From the NCBI GenBank assembly GCA_018340805.1, contig JACMZG010001914.1, positions 15,483,606 through 15,547,605 of the forward strand: 64,000 bases of DNA, read 5' to 3'. The number at the start of each line of letters is the position of its first letter. Position 1 is the first letter of the stretch. This DNA is from Microvelia longipes (lineage: Eukaryota; Arthropoda; Insecta; Hemiptera; Veliidae). Both the position numbers and the translations under genes were made by a program. Shown piece after piece: positions 49,584 to 62,866 of the stretch. The notes below the pieces were generated by a model. The model was not told the DNA's origin. It worked only from the letters and a program-made list of their open reading frames with translations, and did not search any database.

Positions 49584-49680
49584 CATAGAGATATATTACT
49601 AAATGGGGCATAGCCTATGTCTATACATGAGAGACATCTGAAACATCATTTTGGGGCTTTCTGGGGCTCTGTGTAACCTC
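49584..49680. mobile_element. MITE copy 3, left end only
   Basis: CATAGAGATATATTACTAAA and then GGGGCATAGCCTATGTCTAT, followed by CTGAAACATC and GGGGCTCTGTGTAACCTC, match the left third of the elements at 22380 and 30466. The right end is missing. Confidence 0.8.
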
Positions 49681-49998
49681 AACAAATATCAAGCCTTGTG
49701 ATCCATGATCAATTTAAAAATAATTAGAGTTAGATTTGGAAAAATAGATTTTGCATTTTGGATTGATTGTTATTTTCTTTTAGTAGCAGTACACAGTATA
49801 AATTTGGGTGTATATATCTTAATGTTATAAAAAGAATTAAAGAACTTCTGTTCTTACTTGTTGCAATCAAAGACTAAAAATTGATTGGACAGAAATATTA
49901 AGGTTATCAGTGATGAAGCAATAAAACTATGTCCAGTAACTGCTAATTGTTACGTTTTGTAAAGTACACTGCACTTCTGACACTTTTGACATTAGCAG

Positions 49999-50100
49999 TT
50001 CTTCGATATTATGGTCAATGACACTTCGATATTATAATCAATGACACTTCGATATTACGATCAATGACACTTCGATTTTATGATGACACTTTTCGATATT
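49999..50100. repeat. 23-bp minisatellite, about four units
   Basis: CACTTCGATATTATAATCAA plus TGA recurs four times with small changes. Confidence 0.9.
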
Positions 50101-51117
50101 TTAATTTTATAACTGCTAACATTTTAGCAATTCTTGGCTTATAAATAACTATGAGAAATTCAACTAAATTTCTTTTACATAAGGTTTTAAAGCTTTATTG
50201 CACATTAAAACTTCTATAACTCTGTTTAGAATAAGTTCATTCATGACTCTGAATACGTTAACGAATTACTACAAAAAGAAAATCAAGATTTATGTGACGG
50301 GTATTTTATAGTTGTAGACTTTTAGTTTTAACGAATACTTAAAAATTTAATTGTATGATGAGAATTTGTTGGCCAACCTTCGACGAGACTAAGATAACGG
50401 ACGTTGGTGAATAGGACTCGAAGTCCAACCTTGTCGAAGGTTTACCTTCGGGTACCTAAAGGACCTCTCCGCTTGAGATTTTATTACTAATGTATTATTA
50501 CTACTACTAATAAAAAACATTTTATTGACTTTGTTTGCATAGTTATAATGTTGTCTACCTAGGCCTAGGCTAAAGTTTGCTATCTGCTTGATTGTTTGTT
50601 TAGGTTAAAGCTTTAATTCGATACAAACTCAACCTTTACGTTTTAGTTATAATAATAATAATATTTATTTCCATCAATAAAAATACAGATAAATACATTA
50701 ATATTCATTATGCCAATTTTTAAATAAGCATATTTAGGATAAATATGCTAATATATGCAGCATATAGCATATTTATATGCTAAATATGCTATAAATATAT
50801 GTTATTTAGGATAAAGATCTATAGCTTAATTGAATGATTGAAATAATTTTGATTTTATAATGATTTGCAAAATGTAAAGCCCTAAATATATTAGATATAA
50901 AAAATATTCTAATCTCATTTAATTCGCAAACGTCACAATTTTTTACACTTCAAAAAGCTAAAACTTAACCAACAGGGAGTTATAAAGAAACGGACATATT
51001 TGAAACTCACATCTGCTTCGAATACTCAACAGCTAGTAAGTTTTTATAGCCTGGGTAAGGTGAGGTTTCTTGTAGTAACTTCTTCAGGGGGGAGTTACTT
51101 ATAACTCCCTAGTTCAA
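50101..51117. other. intronic DNA
   Basis: A GC-richer patch at 50355-50465 (CCAACCTTCGACGAGAC and TTGTCGAAGGTTTACC) has partial internal inverted similarity but no frame. An AT-rich palindromic cluster built on AGCATATTTA lies at 50730-50815. No gene is supported. Confidence 0.4.
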
Positions 51118-51182
51118 GATTTCCCTTCACCCCAGATGACTACATCGTCAACTATTATGATTCGAGCAGCTGCGTCTTCACT
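51118..51182 (-). pseudogene. possible LINE reverse-transcriptase scrap
   Basis: On the minus strand the frame reads EDAAARIIIVDDVVIWGEGK before a stop. VDDVVIWGE resembles the (Y/F)ADD(I/V)VIWGE catalytic motif of insect non-LTR reverse transcriptases. The first residue of the motif is altered and no neighbouring RT motifs survive, so this is a weak relic call. Confidence 0.35.
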
Positions 51183-52933
51183 TTTTTTTAAATTAAGACT
51201 TATGTCGCAAGAATAAGAAATGTTACGTTTTGCTGAATAATATATTATTTTGGATTACTAAATTCCTAAACTAAAATTTAGTTAAACAGATTATAGATAT
51301 TAATTACTACCAAAACGTTTGTATTGCCTTAACGATTTTGCACTGATGATGACCCCTGTTGTTCTTTTCCGTAGACACTTCTTCTATTATTCATCGTTTT
51401 AATGCTGCTATACATTAAAATATATTATAATAATGTTTAAGTATATAGTTGGTTCTTCTATTAATTATTACAGCAAACAAAAATATTCTGCCACCTCATT
51501 CTAATCATAATTTTGTCAGTTGGTGACCCACTAGTATATGATCTCAACATACCGGTGACCTCCAATTCCTTTGTTTTATCATTTTATTCCCATGTTATAA
51601 ATGTCAAACTTCCTCTTGCGTTTGTTAGTAAAATATTTGTATGCCTTTAACGACATTTAACTAACAAGCATGAGTAAAACTTTTATCGTCTGATTAAACA
51701 TAACAGCCGATTAAATAAATTATTATTTATTCCACCAATTTGATTATTAATACATAATAATTCTTCTTTATTTGATTTGAATTTGACCGTTGTTTTTTTA
51801 ACACTATTTAAAAACTGTTTTTTAATCAATTATTATTTTTATTATAATTATTTTCTGTTTGAAATTGAACTTTTTCAGTGTTAAGAGTGCTTGTTTTAGT
51901 TAAATATTAATTAATGTCAATACAAGAATGTTAATCACATTATTTCCGCTATGAATTTTATTTAAATTTATATTTTATTTAATGCAAATACATTAAATAA
52001 TAACGTTGATCTATAATGCATATAGTTGAGTCATTTAAAATTATTATTGTTGTTTAATACACAATTAAAATAAAAATTGTCATGCATTTTAAAATTTAAT
52101 CTAAATAGATAATATATGTTGTTTGAATACTTAAAGAACATAGAATTACTAAACTTTCCTCATAGAGGAAATAAAGTTTATCGATTTCCGGTAACAATAT
52201 CCTTTTTTTGATGAAATTTCCCCAAATCGTTTTAAACTTTCAAATAATGACTAATTCCTATTTCCTGAAATTTCCTGTGAGGAATTTTCTAGCGAAAAGT
52301 GTTGATTTTCCTCTCCTTCTTTTTGGTGGGCGACTCCCCCTAAAACCAGTGTTACCAAAACATTACCAAAAAAACTTTTAACCCAAAATCTAATTTACCC
52401 TAAAAAAACTTAGTTTGCTCTTTAAATGGAATAAACTTTTAAGAGAAACATTTTTTGAAGTTTTTATAAAGCTATAGAAAAATTTAAATTTTAAGTTATA
52501 AATGTGTCGCTTTGAACTCTCTAAACTTAAATAGGGGTTTGGTTGTTGGTTTATTAATATTAACATAATTCTAAAAACATAAAATTAATTTTAAGGCACA
52601 TGCTATAGACATTTTTTTTATGGAACTCTTGTCTGTATCATATCGAAACCTAATTAAAATAAAAGATAAAAAAATCATAAAGATTTAAAGCAAGCTACAA
52701 TTATAATTATTGATTTATTATTTATCAAATTGTTTAGCTTATTCGTTTACACTTCTCACCTCTCTACTAAACTAATCTGTCTAAAACTCTAAAACGTTTG
52801 GGTGTGCTCCGGACTTCTTAAGGTTGTCGGAGCGATGATTTCGTGAACTAGATGTTAAAAATTAAAAATCATTTACTGTTGTAATTTTTTCCTTTGTCTA
52901 TAACTTTTTTTTGTTTCATTATGGCGTTTACAC
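51183..52933. other. intronic AT-rich DNA
   Basis: No exon or clear element is seen. Confidence 0.4.
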
Positions 52934-53053
52934 TCAATGTCGATTTTAAAATAGTTTGAGAGGTTTGATGAAACTGAGGTTTGATGATTAGGCCAGGAGA
53001 GAGACCATGAGACTCGATTCCGCATAAACTATAACTCTCACGTACCGGCCTAA

Positions 53054-53114
<61 letters not shown>

Positions 53115-53352
53115 TATATATATATGCGAGTAAATGAAATTTGAAAAATACTGAGCCGACAACTCAGTTGTCGGCTCGACGCTTCCGAGTACGCACCGAC
53201 TTATTCTAGCTTGATAAAGACGATTTGTCGAAACGTCGCGCCAAACCCTCGCACTCCCTTTTTTCACCATCTGTAAGTTATCATGATTATTTCTCAGGAT
53301 TATTTTGATACTTAAGTATTTTTCAATATTTTCATTTACTCGTGTATATATA

Positions 53353-53407
<55 letters not shown>

Positions 53408-53520
53408 TTAGGCCGGTACGTGAGAGTTATAGTTATGCGGAATCGAGTCTCATGGTCTCCTCTCCTGGCCTAGGGCTCAGTTTCATCAAACCTCTCAAAC
53501 TATTTTAAAATCGACTTTGA
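52934..53520. repeat. 587-bp inverted duplication that includes a microsatellite in each arm
   Basis: The left arm 52934-53150 and right arm about 53315-53520 are inverted copies with few differences. Both carry AGACCATGAGACTCGATTCC, CACGTACCGGCCTAACTTAT and an (AT)n tract (53058-53125 and 53345-53406). The central part contains GAGCCGACAACTCAGTTGTC-GGCTC, itself a perfect palindrome (53153-53177), and the motif GACGATTTGTCGAAACGTCG. Microsatellites in matching positions show that an ordinary stretch of DNA was copied in reverse. Confidence 0.88.
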
Positions 53521-53540
53521 ATATAATTATTTTCATATTC

Positions 53541-53622
53541 TGAAAACGAACGAAGCGAATCAAAAAATGATGAAAATCGAAATTCGATACGGTGAGTTCC
53601 GAGATACCCCGTACCCGATGTT
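53541..53622 (+). repeat. dispersed 5S-module family, tail-only copy
   Basis: TCTGAAAACGAACGAAGCGA and, after 40 bases, GATACCCCGTACCCGATG match the family tail. No body or module is attached. Confidence 0.65.
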
Positions 53623-54207
53623 AGCGAATTTTCATCAGAAAATGTTTTGGGGTGAACTTTTCATTAATTGTAGAAATAATATCACGAAATTCGATCCCAT
53701 CGATTGACTCGGTATTTAAGGGTATAATCTAAGTTTTAATTCTCTTTGAAGTCAAACTTCAAAATTATCTGGCAAAAATGTCAGAATTTGAAATAAGGTT
53801 CTTACTTAGAGTGAACGGAATAATACATTTTAATGTCATGATTTAATAGGATTCGGTGTTAATTCAAGTGTTGTTGGGGCTATAAACTAAGTCATGTGAA
53901 GTAACCTACACTGTACAGTGTCCACAAACCTTTGTATTATGACATAGCAACACTGTAATTAATCTATCGTGACACAAACAGATTTCTACATCTCGATTTA
54001 ATTATCATTTACCATTATTTTTCCAGGTTAAAAATATCACGTGATGACATAGAAATATTTTATCTTATATATCATATTATATTAATATATTATACAATTT
54101 TGAGGATAACATTTTTATCCATATTATGTAATTTAATTATATGATCTATGCAATAGTGATATTTTGGGATTAACAACCTAGGCGTTAGGTTCCTAGTTTC
54201 TATTATA
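53623..54207. other. intronic AT-rich DNA
   Basis: Nothing is supported here. Confidence 0.4.
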
Positions 54208-54472
54208 TTACTTAGAAGCGTTTAAGCGTGTAATAGTTTCTCTTTCAACGTTTTCAAAAATGAAGCTGCTTTGCTTCAAGATGACTATCGGAATCATAGC
54301 GTTGTGGCGGAGATCCAAACGCTTGAGCGAAATACGTAGCGAAATCGAGCATATGGTCGATATGCTCCATCTATTCCTCTGCTCAAGAGTTTGTTTATCT
54401 CGCATTTTTCACAATTTTTTGGTCTTTTTCTGGGATGTAATGTTTTATTTTTTCATATGGTGTATAATGTGA
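54208..54472. other. GC-richer patch open in three frames
   Basis: Between about 54255 and 54400 a + frame (MKLLCFKMTIGIIALWRRSK and onward) and two minus frames are open together. One minus frame reads MEHIDHMLDFATYFAQAFGS and ends QLHF-stop. No splice consensus decides among them and none is recognised. It could be a small exon or a repeat piece. Confidence 0.3.
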
Positions 54473-57400
54473 AATTAATTGACTTGTTTTGGGGGAGTAA
54501 AGAAGCATTTTTCATTTCGAAGGGAAAAAAGGTACATGTTCTCTCTTGGGAGTAAACAGTGTTTGCGATTATTGGCGTTATAATAAAGTCTAATCTATAT
54601 TAGAGCCAATTATATCTATTTTTGGGAGATGCATCCTCTATATTTATAAAAGAGACCGATTAATGTTGTAAAACTTTCCCGGGGGCACCACAAAAATGTA
54701 TGAAGGGGACACAACCAAAAAAAAAAACTGTTTTACAGGAGGTATAACCGGCCTCGTATCGGTGATACCTCTATGACGTCACTTCAACAAGGCCCAATTA
54801 ATGTTGTCATAGTTGGTAGCAGTGCATTCCCGCCACGAACTATTGGGGGAACCCAATAGAGCCCAAAGATATCACACAATCCGTGCGCCGAAAACTGCTA
54901 GATATACCAAACTTCATTCACGTCGCTATTTTCTTTGTTGTTAATAAATACAATCCGATCCGTGATTAAGTTCATAACACTCATTTTTTATTTTATCTTA
55001 TCAGTCGTCTTTATCAGTCAATGGCATATCCCTTGAACCCCTTACATTTAAAAGTAGCTTAAAAGTTATATTCTCTCTAATTTGTCAAAAGTTGAACCAC
55101 CTTTTATAATTTACTGGTTAGAATTATTTAATATCACGATAACAAAACTTAAGAACAACATAAAGAACAATACTCAGTCAAGCAAAACCACAAGTTATCA
55201 CAATTTCACTTTTTGTAACAAAATACACAAAATGATAAGGAGTTTCTCACGATAAGAAAGTAACTAGACCAATACCAATTTTATGATAAACAACTTATAA
55301 TTAATAATTATATGTTCTGTATTTATGTTTAAAGTTTTTTTTAGCTAGGTAGCGTTAGTATGTGTTAAGTAAAACTTTAATTACGCAGAGAATAATTATC
55401 CATAATCCAAAACAGTTTTTGCTTTTATCGTGTTATATAATATTTACGTATTTGGATAGTATAATTTATTTTTTGTAACAATACATTTTTCACTTTATAA
55501 GAGATCAAATTTTAGATATTAGAAAATGTGAATTTTTAAAAATATATTTTTTTTTTGTTTAAATGAGTTAATGTGTCTACAATTATATTAGGCTGCATCG
55601 AAGTTGTTAGACTTATTTTTAAATGCGGAATCAAAGAATTAAAGAAAGCTAGAGTGGAAGAGGGTGTGAGAGAGTGAAGAAAAACAAAAGCAGTGTACCT
55701 ATGTGGATTACCTGATTATTCATGAAAGTCCATGAACCTTACTACGGCTAGGTATGATTATCATTGTTAGAATTCAAGGATCTTGAATAAAGGGGAAGCA
55801 CTAAGACGTTTTGTCTTGTGACAAAGTGAACTCGTCAAGAACAAAGAAATAGAGAAGAATTCATCTCAAAATACATGTCAAAAACAACCTGCACATGCTT
55901 GGTACGAACTGCGCATGCTTACAATCATTATATAATCTGCGCAGGTCCTAAATTTAGAAGCAAACTTACCTTTCGATGGTTTCTTGTTGTTTTGTTTATT
56001 GAAAAGGATATAAAAAATATAGTAAAAAGTAATATAATATCTTTTCTTTTATTTACTGCTTCATTTTAATTAACTTAACAAGCACCGAAGATAACTAATA
56101 TCACAACTATGAAGCGCAATTTAGAAAGTTGAGAAGCCAACTCGATCATTGTAAAATAACCTTTGTTTCGTCCATTTTTTTGCTATAACCATGGAAAGGT
56201 AAGTTTGCTCTTATTTCTCTACGACAAATTCTCGTCTTTGTCGTAAGTAATAAATAGCACAGCTTGCATCGAGGTCCGCTTTTGACGTCTTTAAACTATT
56301 TTGGCTACAAATGTGGTTGAGGTCTTTTTGGGTTAGGAACACTTTTAATAGCACTAGAAATCCTTTTTGGCAAACATTTTTTTTAAATTTTCACAATATT
56401 ATTATAAGTCGGGTAATCGAAATTCCCCTGTGCCAGAAGCCTTTAATTGAGGCATTTATTTATTTGTTGTATATCTAAAAAAAACATCGATCATTATTTT
56501 CAAATGTTGTTTCTTTATCAAATTTATACTTTAAAGATGTAGAATTGAGAGTTTTAGTGATTTCGTTCTAAAAAGAACGATAAATACCCATCCTTAGAGT
56601 AAGTCCCTGTAGGAGGTAAATTTATAAATATCTAATAGCTTTTACTAAAGGAGAGTTTTAGAAAGCTCCTGTTGGTTTTGTGAAAACTTTAAGATAGAAA
56701 CTTGACTAGTTGTCCCAGAGCTTTTTGAATTGTTTGCTGGGAAAATTCCCTCGGAAAACAGTAAAAGGTAGAAATCTCAGAGGGCCAGATCCTGTTTTAC
56801 ATTCTATGGCGGCTATACTACATTTTTCTATAATACATGGCATTGCTCTTCAGTTTTATTGTTAATCTAGACCCTTGAAGAAGCTCTAATTAACCTATTA
56901 TTTTAAAAAATGTTGATTCAACATTTGTGTAATTTTCTAAATATTAGTTAAAATTGGAAAGTTTTTTTAAAAGTAGTTTTAAATGTAAGCATTGATTTAT
57001 TAAAATTTTAAGTGTAAAAGAAAATTGTGTTCTTTCCGTGCGATCATTATCATTTTAACTCTAATCTAAAATCCAGATTTCTCATCAGATTCCATATAGA
57101 TGTCCATTTCCGGAATTTTTGGTCTCCTAACTTGCTTCTATCAGGATTAAAGAAATTTAAACTTTCTCTGTATACGTTTTTGAGGGCTTTAGCTCCATTT
57201 TGTTACGCATTTGTTTTAAGAAAAGAGTGGTTAAAATATTATAAACAAAAGATTAAATCTATTTTGAAGAGGACAATATCATGCTTTTATTTGTATCCTA
57301 CTTTTCTGGCAAAAGTAAAAAATAGAGAGAGAGAGCTAAAGAACGTGAAAAAGGTATAAAGTAAAATTAGTTAAAAATATACAATTAGGGAGAATAAAAC

Positions 57401-58663
57401 ACTGAAAGAAACCGAAATTAATGAATATTCAAAAGTTATTATTTAAAATTAACCCCCAAATAGTCCTCAATTTTTTTATAGAAAAAATCTCGATTTAATA
57501 ATAATACAAAGTTGAATAAATGTATTATTTTGCCATTCATTTGAATTTTTGAAAAAAAGTTAAAAGATTTTTTTAAATAAACTGAGAATATAAAATGAGT
57601 TATGTTAGAAATTTAAATTGTTGACTGAAAAAAAACGTCAAAAATAAAATGTCTCCTCGTTATTTCGCTTTTATGTCCATCAAACTTTTTATCTAATTAA
57701 AAATTTTGTTTTAGATGTACTTTCAAAGCTTAGTTAGCTATATTTAGATAAATATTAAGTGTGTTACAAAAAAATGTTAAAATTATTAAAAATGTTACAA
57801 ACAAATAGGTTTTGGTTAAATCCCTTACTGTGTTTTTACTTATTATTTCACTAAGCAATACTTTTGACTTTACCTTGCATAGGTTTTGCAATTGGTTTAT
57901 TAAGTCCTATTTAAGAATGATATGATTTACTTTTAATAAGTTTTATATAATAACTTAACATAATCTATTAGTCATGTTTTTAATATACTTTCGTAATTAC
58001 TTCTCGAGTTTTACACCTCAACTTATTTATATAACCTTTACTAAGCACTTTTAGTTTAATTAAATCGGGAAGTGTAAGGATAACCCAATTTCATAAACTA
58101 ATACCATAGGTAAGATATTGATTTTATCAGGTAAACTTTGTATTAAATACTATCGATAACAGTTACTTTTAAGATCCTTTTAAGTTATAATTAGTTTTGA
58201 ACTATTTTAAAGGTAACCTTTCAGAAGACAAGCTTATATTTTTGAAGTAATCAGTGAAGGATGGAAACAACTGTTATAAATTTAAAACTATTTAAAATGA
58301 TTCCTTTTATGATGTACAGATGATTAAGAACATAATTCAAAAACAATTCAGTTATTATTTAGTGATACTATTTGTAATAGGAATACTTATTACAGCCATT
58401 TAATTACGCAACTACCTACTTTGTACAATTATTTAAGTATAAATGACTATTATAACTTTAAAATTATTATAGATTGTTTTTATATATAGATGGCTTTGTA
58501 AAATAATTAAAAATAAGGCAATTTATTTTTAATGTCAATAAACTTACTGCTGATAGCTCATCCAATTTGGTGGGAACGTCTTCGGACGAGAAAAAAAGTT
58601 CATTTCAAAAGACATGCGGGTCATATGAGGATAGTGTTGGGTTAAGATAACGAATATTGCTTT
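54473..58663. other. intronic AT-rich DNA
   Basis: A GAGGTAT...ATACCTC hairpin lies near 54739-54772. A 25-bp inverted pair sharing GCAAACTTACCTTTC lies at about 55969-55993 and 56188-56212. The right arm reads ATGGAAAG|GTAAGT and the left arm reads the same splice-like sequence on the minus strand, so the apparent mini-exon is probably a repeat. The frame at 57027-57359 has no recognisable domain. No gene is supported. Confidence 0.4.
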
Positions 58664-58723
58664 TATTGGTTTAATCGTTCACCATTTGGGCTTAATAAGG
58701 CCACAGCAAAATTTCATTATCAA
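58664..58723 (+). pseudogene. Ty3/gypsy-type reverse-transcriptase relic
   Basis: Twenty codons read YWFNRSPFGLNKATAKFHYQ. The stretch matches the Ty3/gypsy RT motif usually seen as (F/Y)xRMPFGLxNAPAxFQ. The following sequence has no YxDD box and the frame soon degenerates, so only a scrap remains. Confidence 0.5.
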
Positions 58724-59309
58724 AATTTGTTTTTTTCATTTATTTCTGTTATTTTTGAAAAACAATTATTAAGTTTGTTCGATAACAAAAGACTAGTTAA
58801 TGAAATATTTATCGAGTGATATATATTTTAAAGTATGATGCTTATTTGAATGAACATCTTTTGAAATCCCCATGTGTAGATATTGTCGTTCCCTTAGGCA
58901 ACTGTGAGTGTTTAAAGATCCCAGGAGTAGGAGCTTGACATGTCAGTAAAACCTTGGGTTCAACTTCTAGTAAGGATAAGTATTTTGTTCTTCACTTCAG
59001 AGGATATTATAAGGACAGGAAGGAAATTAGAGAAGGATTCCTTTTGTAAAAAGAAATAATAAAGATATAATAGATGATATAAAAAACTTTCGCTAAAAAA
59101 AACTATGATGATCAAAAATTAAGTATTGAATTTGAAAAAATATCATAAATTTAAATTAAATTAGTAGTGATTAACAAATTTAAAGACGAAGATAAGTAGA
59201 GTTAATAATATATGGAAATGGATGGATGTAGAATATATAGGAGGAAATGCGGATAAGTTTATATATGATAGATACTGATACATAAGCACATTTAACGAGT
59301 CAAGCATTA
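58724..59309. other. intronic AT-rich DNA
   Basis: Possibly further decayed retrotransposon sequence, but nothing can be supported. Confidence 0.35.
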
Positions 59310-59687
59310 AGGAGCTAATATTATATCCATTTGGATCATATTCAGGAAAGACTAAAAACAAAAGCACAAAAATAATACTAAAAACATACAAAAGTACAAA
59401 ATACAAAATAATAAGACTAGGAACAAAACATTACTTTTAAGTATTAAACTTGACAAATAATAATACTATAAAACTACATCAACAATAAATAAACTTATAA
59501 CTTTTTTAATTATTTTTAATGTAGTTTTTTAATAGTTTTATAGTAAGTATTATTTGTCAAGTTTAATACTTGAAATTAATGTTTGTTCTTAGTCTTATTA
59601 TTTTGTATGTTTTTAGTAACATTTGTGTACTATTGTTTTTAGTCTTTCCTGAAGATGATCCAAATGGATTGAAATATATTGTTCCTG
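59310..59687. repeat. 378-bp inverted duplication, about 170-bp arms
   Basis: The left arm (59310-59490) and right arm (59521-59687) share CTTGACAAATAATA, AATAATAAGACTA and TCCATTTGGATCATATTC-type segments in inverted orientation. The spacer is only about 30 bp. Frames on opposite strands of the two arms both read LLFLVFPE(Y/D)DPNG, which simply reflects the duplication. Divergence is about 10-15 percent by eye. Confidence 0.8.
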
Positions 59688-60602
59688 TTAAAAAAAATTG
59701 TAGAATTAAAGTCGTTCTTTTTCTAATAATCTTTTTATTTTTTTCAAGAAGTATTCTACGCTATTAGAAATAATTTGATAAGACAAATGGTCTCTATAAT
59801 AGATCTATGAAAAATCGGCTAAGGAATTGAGCGCAGACTATTTTGCTGAATAGTAACATTTAAAATTGTGATTTTTAGGTAAAGTGAGGGATTAATTGTA
59901 TTAAAAGATTATTAATTCATAAAATAGCAGGAGTGAGTGAATATAAAAAAAATTAATGATTTAAAATATATGATGATGATTTAAGGTTGATTCATAAAAA
60001 AAATTCGCTTATGGTTTCGCTAACTTATTTCACTTATCCATATCCATTATTAAGTATAAAAACGAATTAAATTATTTAATACTTTTATAAATATCGTTAT
60101 GTTTTATTTTAATTAGTCTTATTACATTTGTTTTTATTATAATGAATCGACTGACTGAGCCACAAATGCCGGATACACGTGGATACTAATATAAACGGTA
60201 GTCAAGCAAATCACCAAGCCTCCAGCTGATTGCCCTTTATAAATAGGAAAAAAAAGGATCTTAGAAAGACTTCCTGAAAGGATATGTAGTCAGTTACCGT
60301 AACATTGTCTGTCCTTTACTTTTCACTCTCTTTCACGCATTGTGTCTTGTTTATCCTTTATATCTCACTCTTCCATACTGAAAACATCTGGCACCTTATG
60401 GACACATCCCTTTAAACTACCTTAAAACTTCGATAAAAATGTTAGGTACCTATAAATTAAGTTTAGTAACAGCTGATATAAAGGCCGTTAGGATGGAATA
60501 TTTAATAAGTTTATAAGCGTGAAATACTTCTTTGTTATTAGTTATTGTAATTTATGGTTAAGTTTGATACGAAGCCACCGTAACAACTTAAATATGTGGT
60601 TT
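59688..60602. other. intronic AT-rich DNA
   Basis: No feature is supported. Confidence 0.4.
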
Positions 60603-60719
60603 TGTATAACATTAGGATTAATGTATTACGTTAATATAACATTAGGAATAATGTATTACGTTGTATAACATTAGGTATAATGTATTACGTTGTATAACAT
60701 TAGGCATAATGTATTACGC
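60603..60719. repeat. 29-bp minisatellite, four units
   Basis: TATAACATTAGGTATAATGT plus ATTACGTTG recurs four times, with differences confined mainly to the two bases after TTAGG. Confidence 0.92.
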
Positions 60720-61189
60720 TATCTTATTGTAGTTTAAGAAATACCGTGAACCGAGTTTACTGGTGCATTATGCGCTTTAAAATTAATAATTTTTTGATAC
60801 AATATTACAATAATGTATCAAAAAAATGTATATCCAACATTTTTATCCATAAAAAAATAAAATAAATAAAAACGTTTATATCCAAAGTTTTCAACTTTAC
60901 TGTGTAAATCACATTGTTTATAAAAATTAAGTTCTCAAAGATTCGTTTCACGCTCTGCTAAAATTATCTTCAGAGGCGTAATACACTATGATGTTGAATG
61001 GAAGCGACGCAAACTCGTGCACACACTGTATTTATGTAAATTTTTATGTATTATATTTTGAGCAAGTACAGTAAATGGTTTATTTATGGTTAAGTTAATT
61101 CACTATACTTTATGTGATTATTATATCAATTTATTTTATGCATGGTGTTAGGAATTAAGAGACATATTAAAAATATTAAAAAATTGGGT
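60720..61189. other. intronic AT-rich DNA
   Basis: A minus-strand CTGAAGA...GAAAC motif lies at 60941-60976. No gene is supported. Confidence 0.4.
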
Positions 61190-61640
61190 ACTTCAAAATC
61201 TTCCTTCGTTATATCGGATTCGCTACGCTCATCTTTACTACTTCAGACCCGCTTCGCTCGTCCTCAGACCAAAAACACTGATATTCAGGCATGTTGTTCA
61301 CCTTTTATGATCGCTGCAGTTATTAAAACTAAACTTTGTATACTTATTTATTACGTAAAAGAATACAGTTGTGTCAAATTTCAACTCGACTAGATTATTT
61401 TTGGATTCCTAACATTTTTTTAAACACGTATAAAAGTCATTCAATAAAAATAAATCAATGCTTCTTAGAAGATGAAACTTAGTAATTTGTTTACCGTATA
61501 TGACTACATGTTTGCTAAATTTCAAATCCACCGAAACACTTTGCTGCGTTTTATTTCCGGTTAATGGCGTCATAAAAAATATTTTTCGGACACCACAACG
61601 AGATCTAAATATTGATTTTTGTGCCCAAGTTTTAACTTTA
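61190..61640 (-). repeat. dispersed 5S-module family, copy 7 (reverse)
   Basis: On the minus strand the copy enters in the middle of the left segment and passes AATATTTTTTATGACGCC. It then reaches the body, a 5S-like module (about 61281-61312) and the tail with GACGAGCGAAGCGGGTCTGA and GAGCGTAGCGAATCCGA. The outer left end is lost. Confidence 0.75.
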
Positions 61641-62743
61641 TAGATTTTTAATGTTTCTTCCTCATTTTCCAAATCATGAATACCATGATGTTGTTTAAAT
61701 TATGTTAAATTTTATATTTATTTAACAGTTTTTTTTTATTTAATATATTTCCTAGTTCTATCAAGTCCACACTATTTTAATTTTCTTTTAATTTATCTGA
61801 ATCTGCGCATGATCTAAAAAAATTTCCTTCCCCTAGCTTTGAAATTTCATTAATTTTTCCTTGTTTTACTTAAGAAAATAAGAAACTTTTTGTAGTAATG
61901 TCACTTAAACGTCCCCTCATACCCTGGAAACAATTAATGAAAGTGCTTTTTCTACTTGCTTTTGAAGTCGTTAACTTAACTTATTGTTTCTCTTTAACTT
62001 TAGGATTATTAGAAGTATTTTTCTACTTAATTTTAGGGAGTTTTACAACTTCAAACTTCTCTTACTGCCTGTTTGCTATTTTAAAATTCATTGTGTCACT
62101 AATTATTTTTATAATAATTATATAAGAATCAAATTAATTTGATTTATCATTTTGAAAATCAAATACAATTGTAAAAATTCTTTCTGTATAACTTATAGCT
62201 TCCTATCTAAATCAATATAATACCTCATTTTCTTTCTGTCAATATTCCTTTCCTAGGAAATCGCAACTTCTTTAATACAAATTGTCACTGGTTTGATAAA
62301 ACTTAGACAAAATTAAAAGTTTTGTTATTTAAGTAATGTAATTATTGTTTAGTTTTCAAATTTAGTTTTGGTTGGAAATGAATTTCGGAATTGGGTTGCT
62401 TTAAATTAGCTTATTTGAAAGTATAACTTTTTTTGGTTTAAACTTGAAATCGTTTCAAAGTTAAGGTTTGTTAACATAATCTTACAAGGCGTTTTTGTGT
62501 GCTTTAGCAGGGGTTTTTCATTTTAAATGATCTTTTACTTTTAAATTACGTCTTTCTTTGAGTTTTCTTTCTTCAGGTGAAGTGTTAAGATTTCTAAAGT
62601 TTTTTATTTTACTTAGTAAATTCTTCATTTTTATCCTTTAGTCCAAAATATTTGGTATAACAAAATCTATTCGATCTGCTCCTAAATTATTTCAGTCTAA
62701 AATCAACAGTATCTATTTGCAATAGATACCGCAGGTATACAGA

Positions 62744-62747
<4 letters not shown>
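61641..62747. other. intronic AT-rich DNA
   Basis: A 75-codon + frame at 61898-62125 is strongly hydrophobic but reflects T-rich composition. No splice signals or family match support it. Confidence 0.4.
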
Positions 62748-62823
<76 letters not shown>

Positions 62824-62831
62824 ATATATAT

Positions 62832-62864
<33 letters not shown>

Positions 62865-62866
62865 TT
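62748..62866. repeat. (TA)n microsatellite
   Basis: About 115 bases of TA with several slips. The 202-codon minus-strand frame nearby translates it as IY repeats and is not supported as a gene. Confidence 0.95.

Noticed and set aside
54260..54472. A + strand gene beginning MKLLCFKM
   Set aside because: Three frames on both strands are open over the same short GC-rich patch and no splice signal favours one.
56189..56202. Mini-exon ATGGAAAG followed by GTAAGT
   Set aside because: The same sequence occurs inverted at about 55970-55990, so it is part of a short inverted repeat rather than a conserved splice site.
61898..62125. Hydrophobic 75-codon frame, possible membrane protein
   Set aside because: T-rich DNA readily encodes Phe/Leu/Ile runs. 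There is no homology and no transcript signal.
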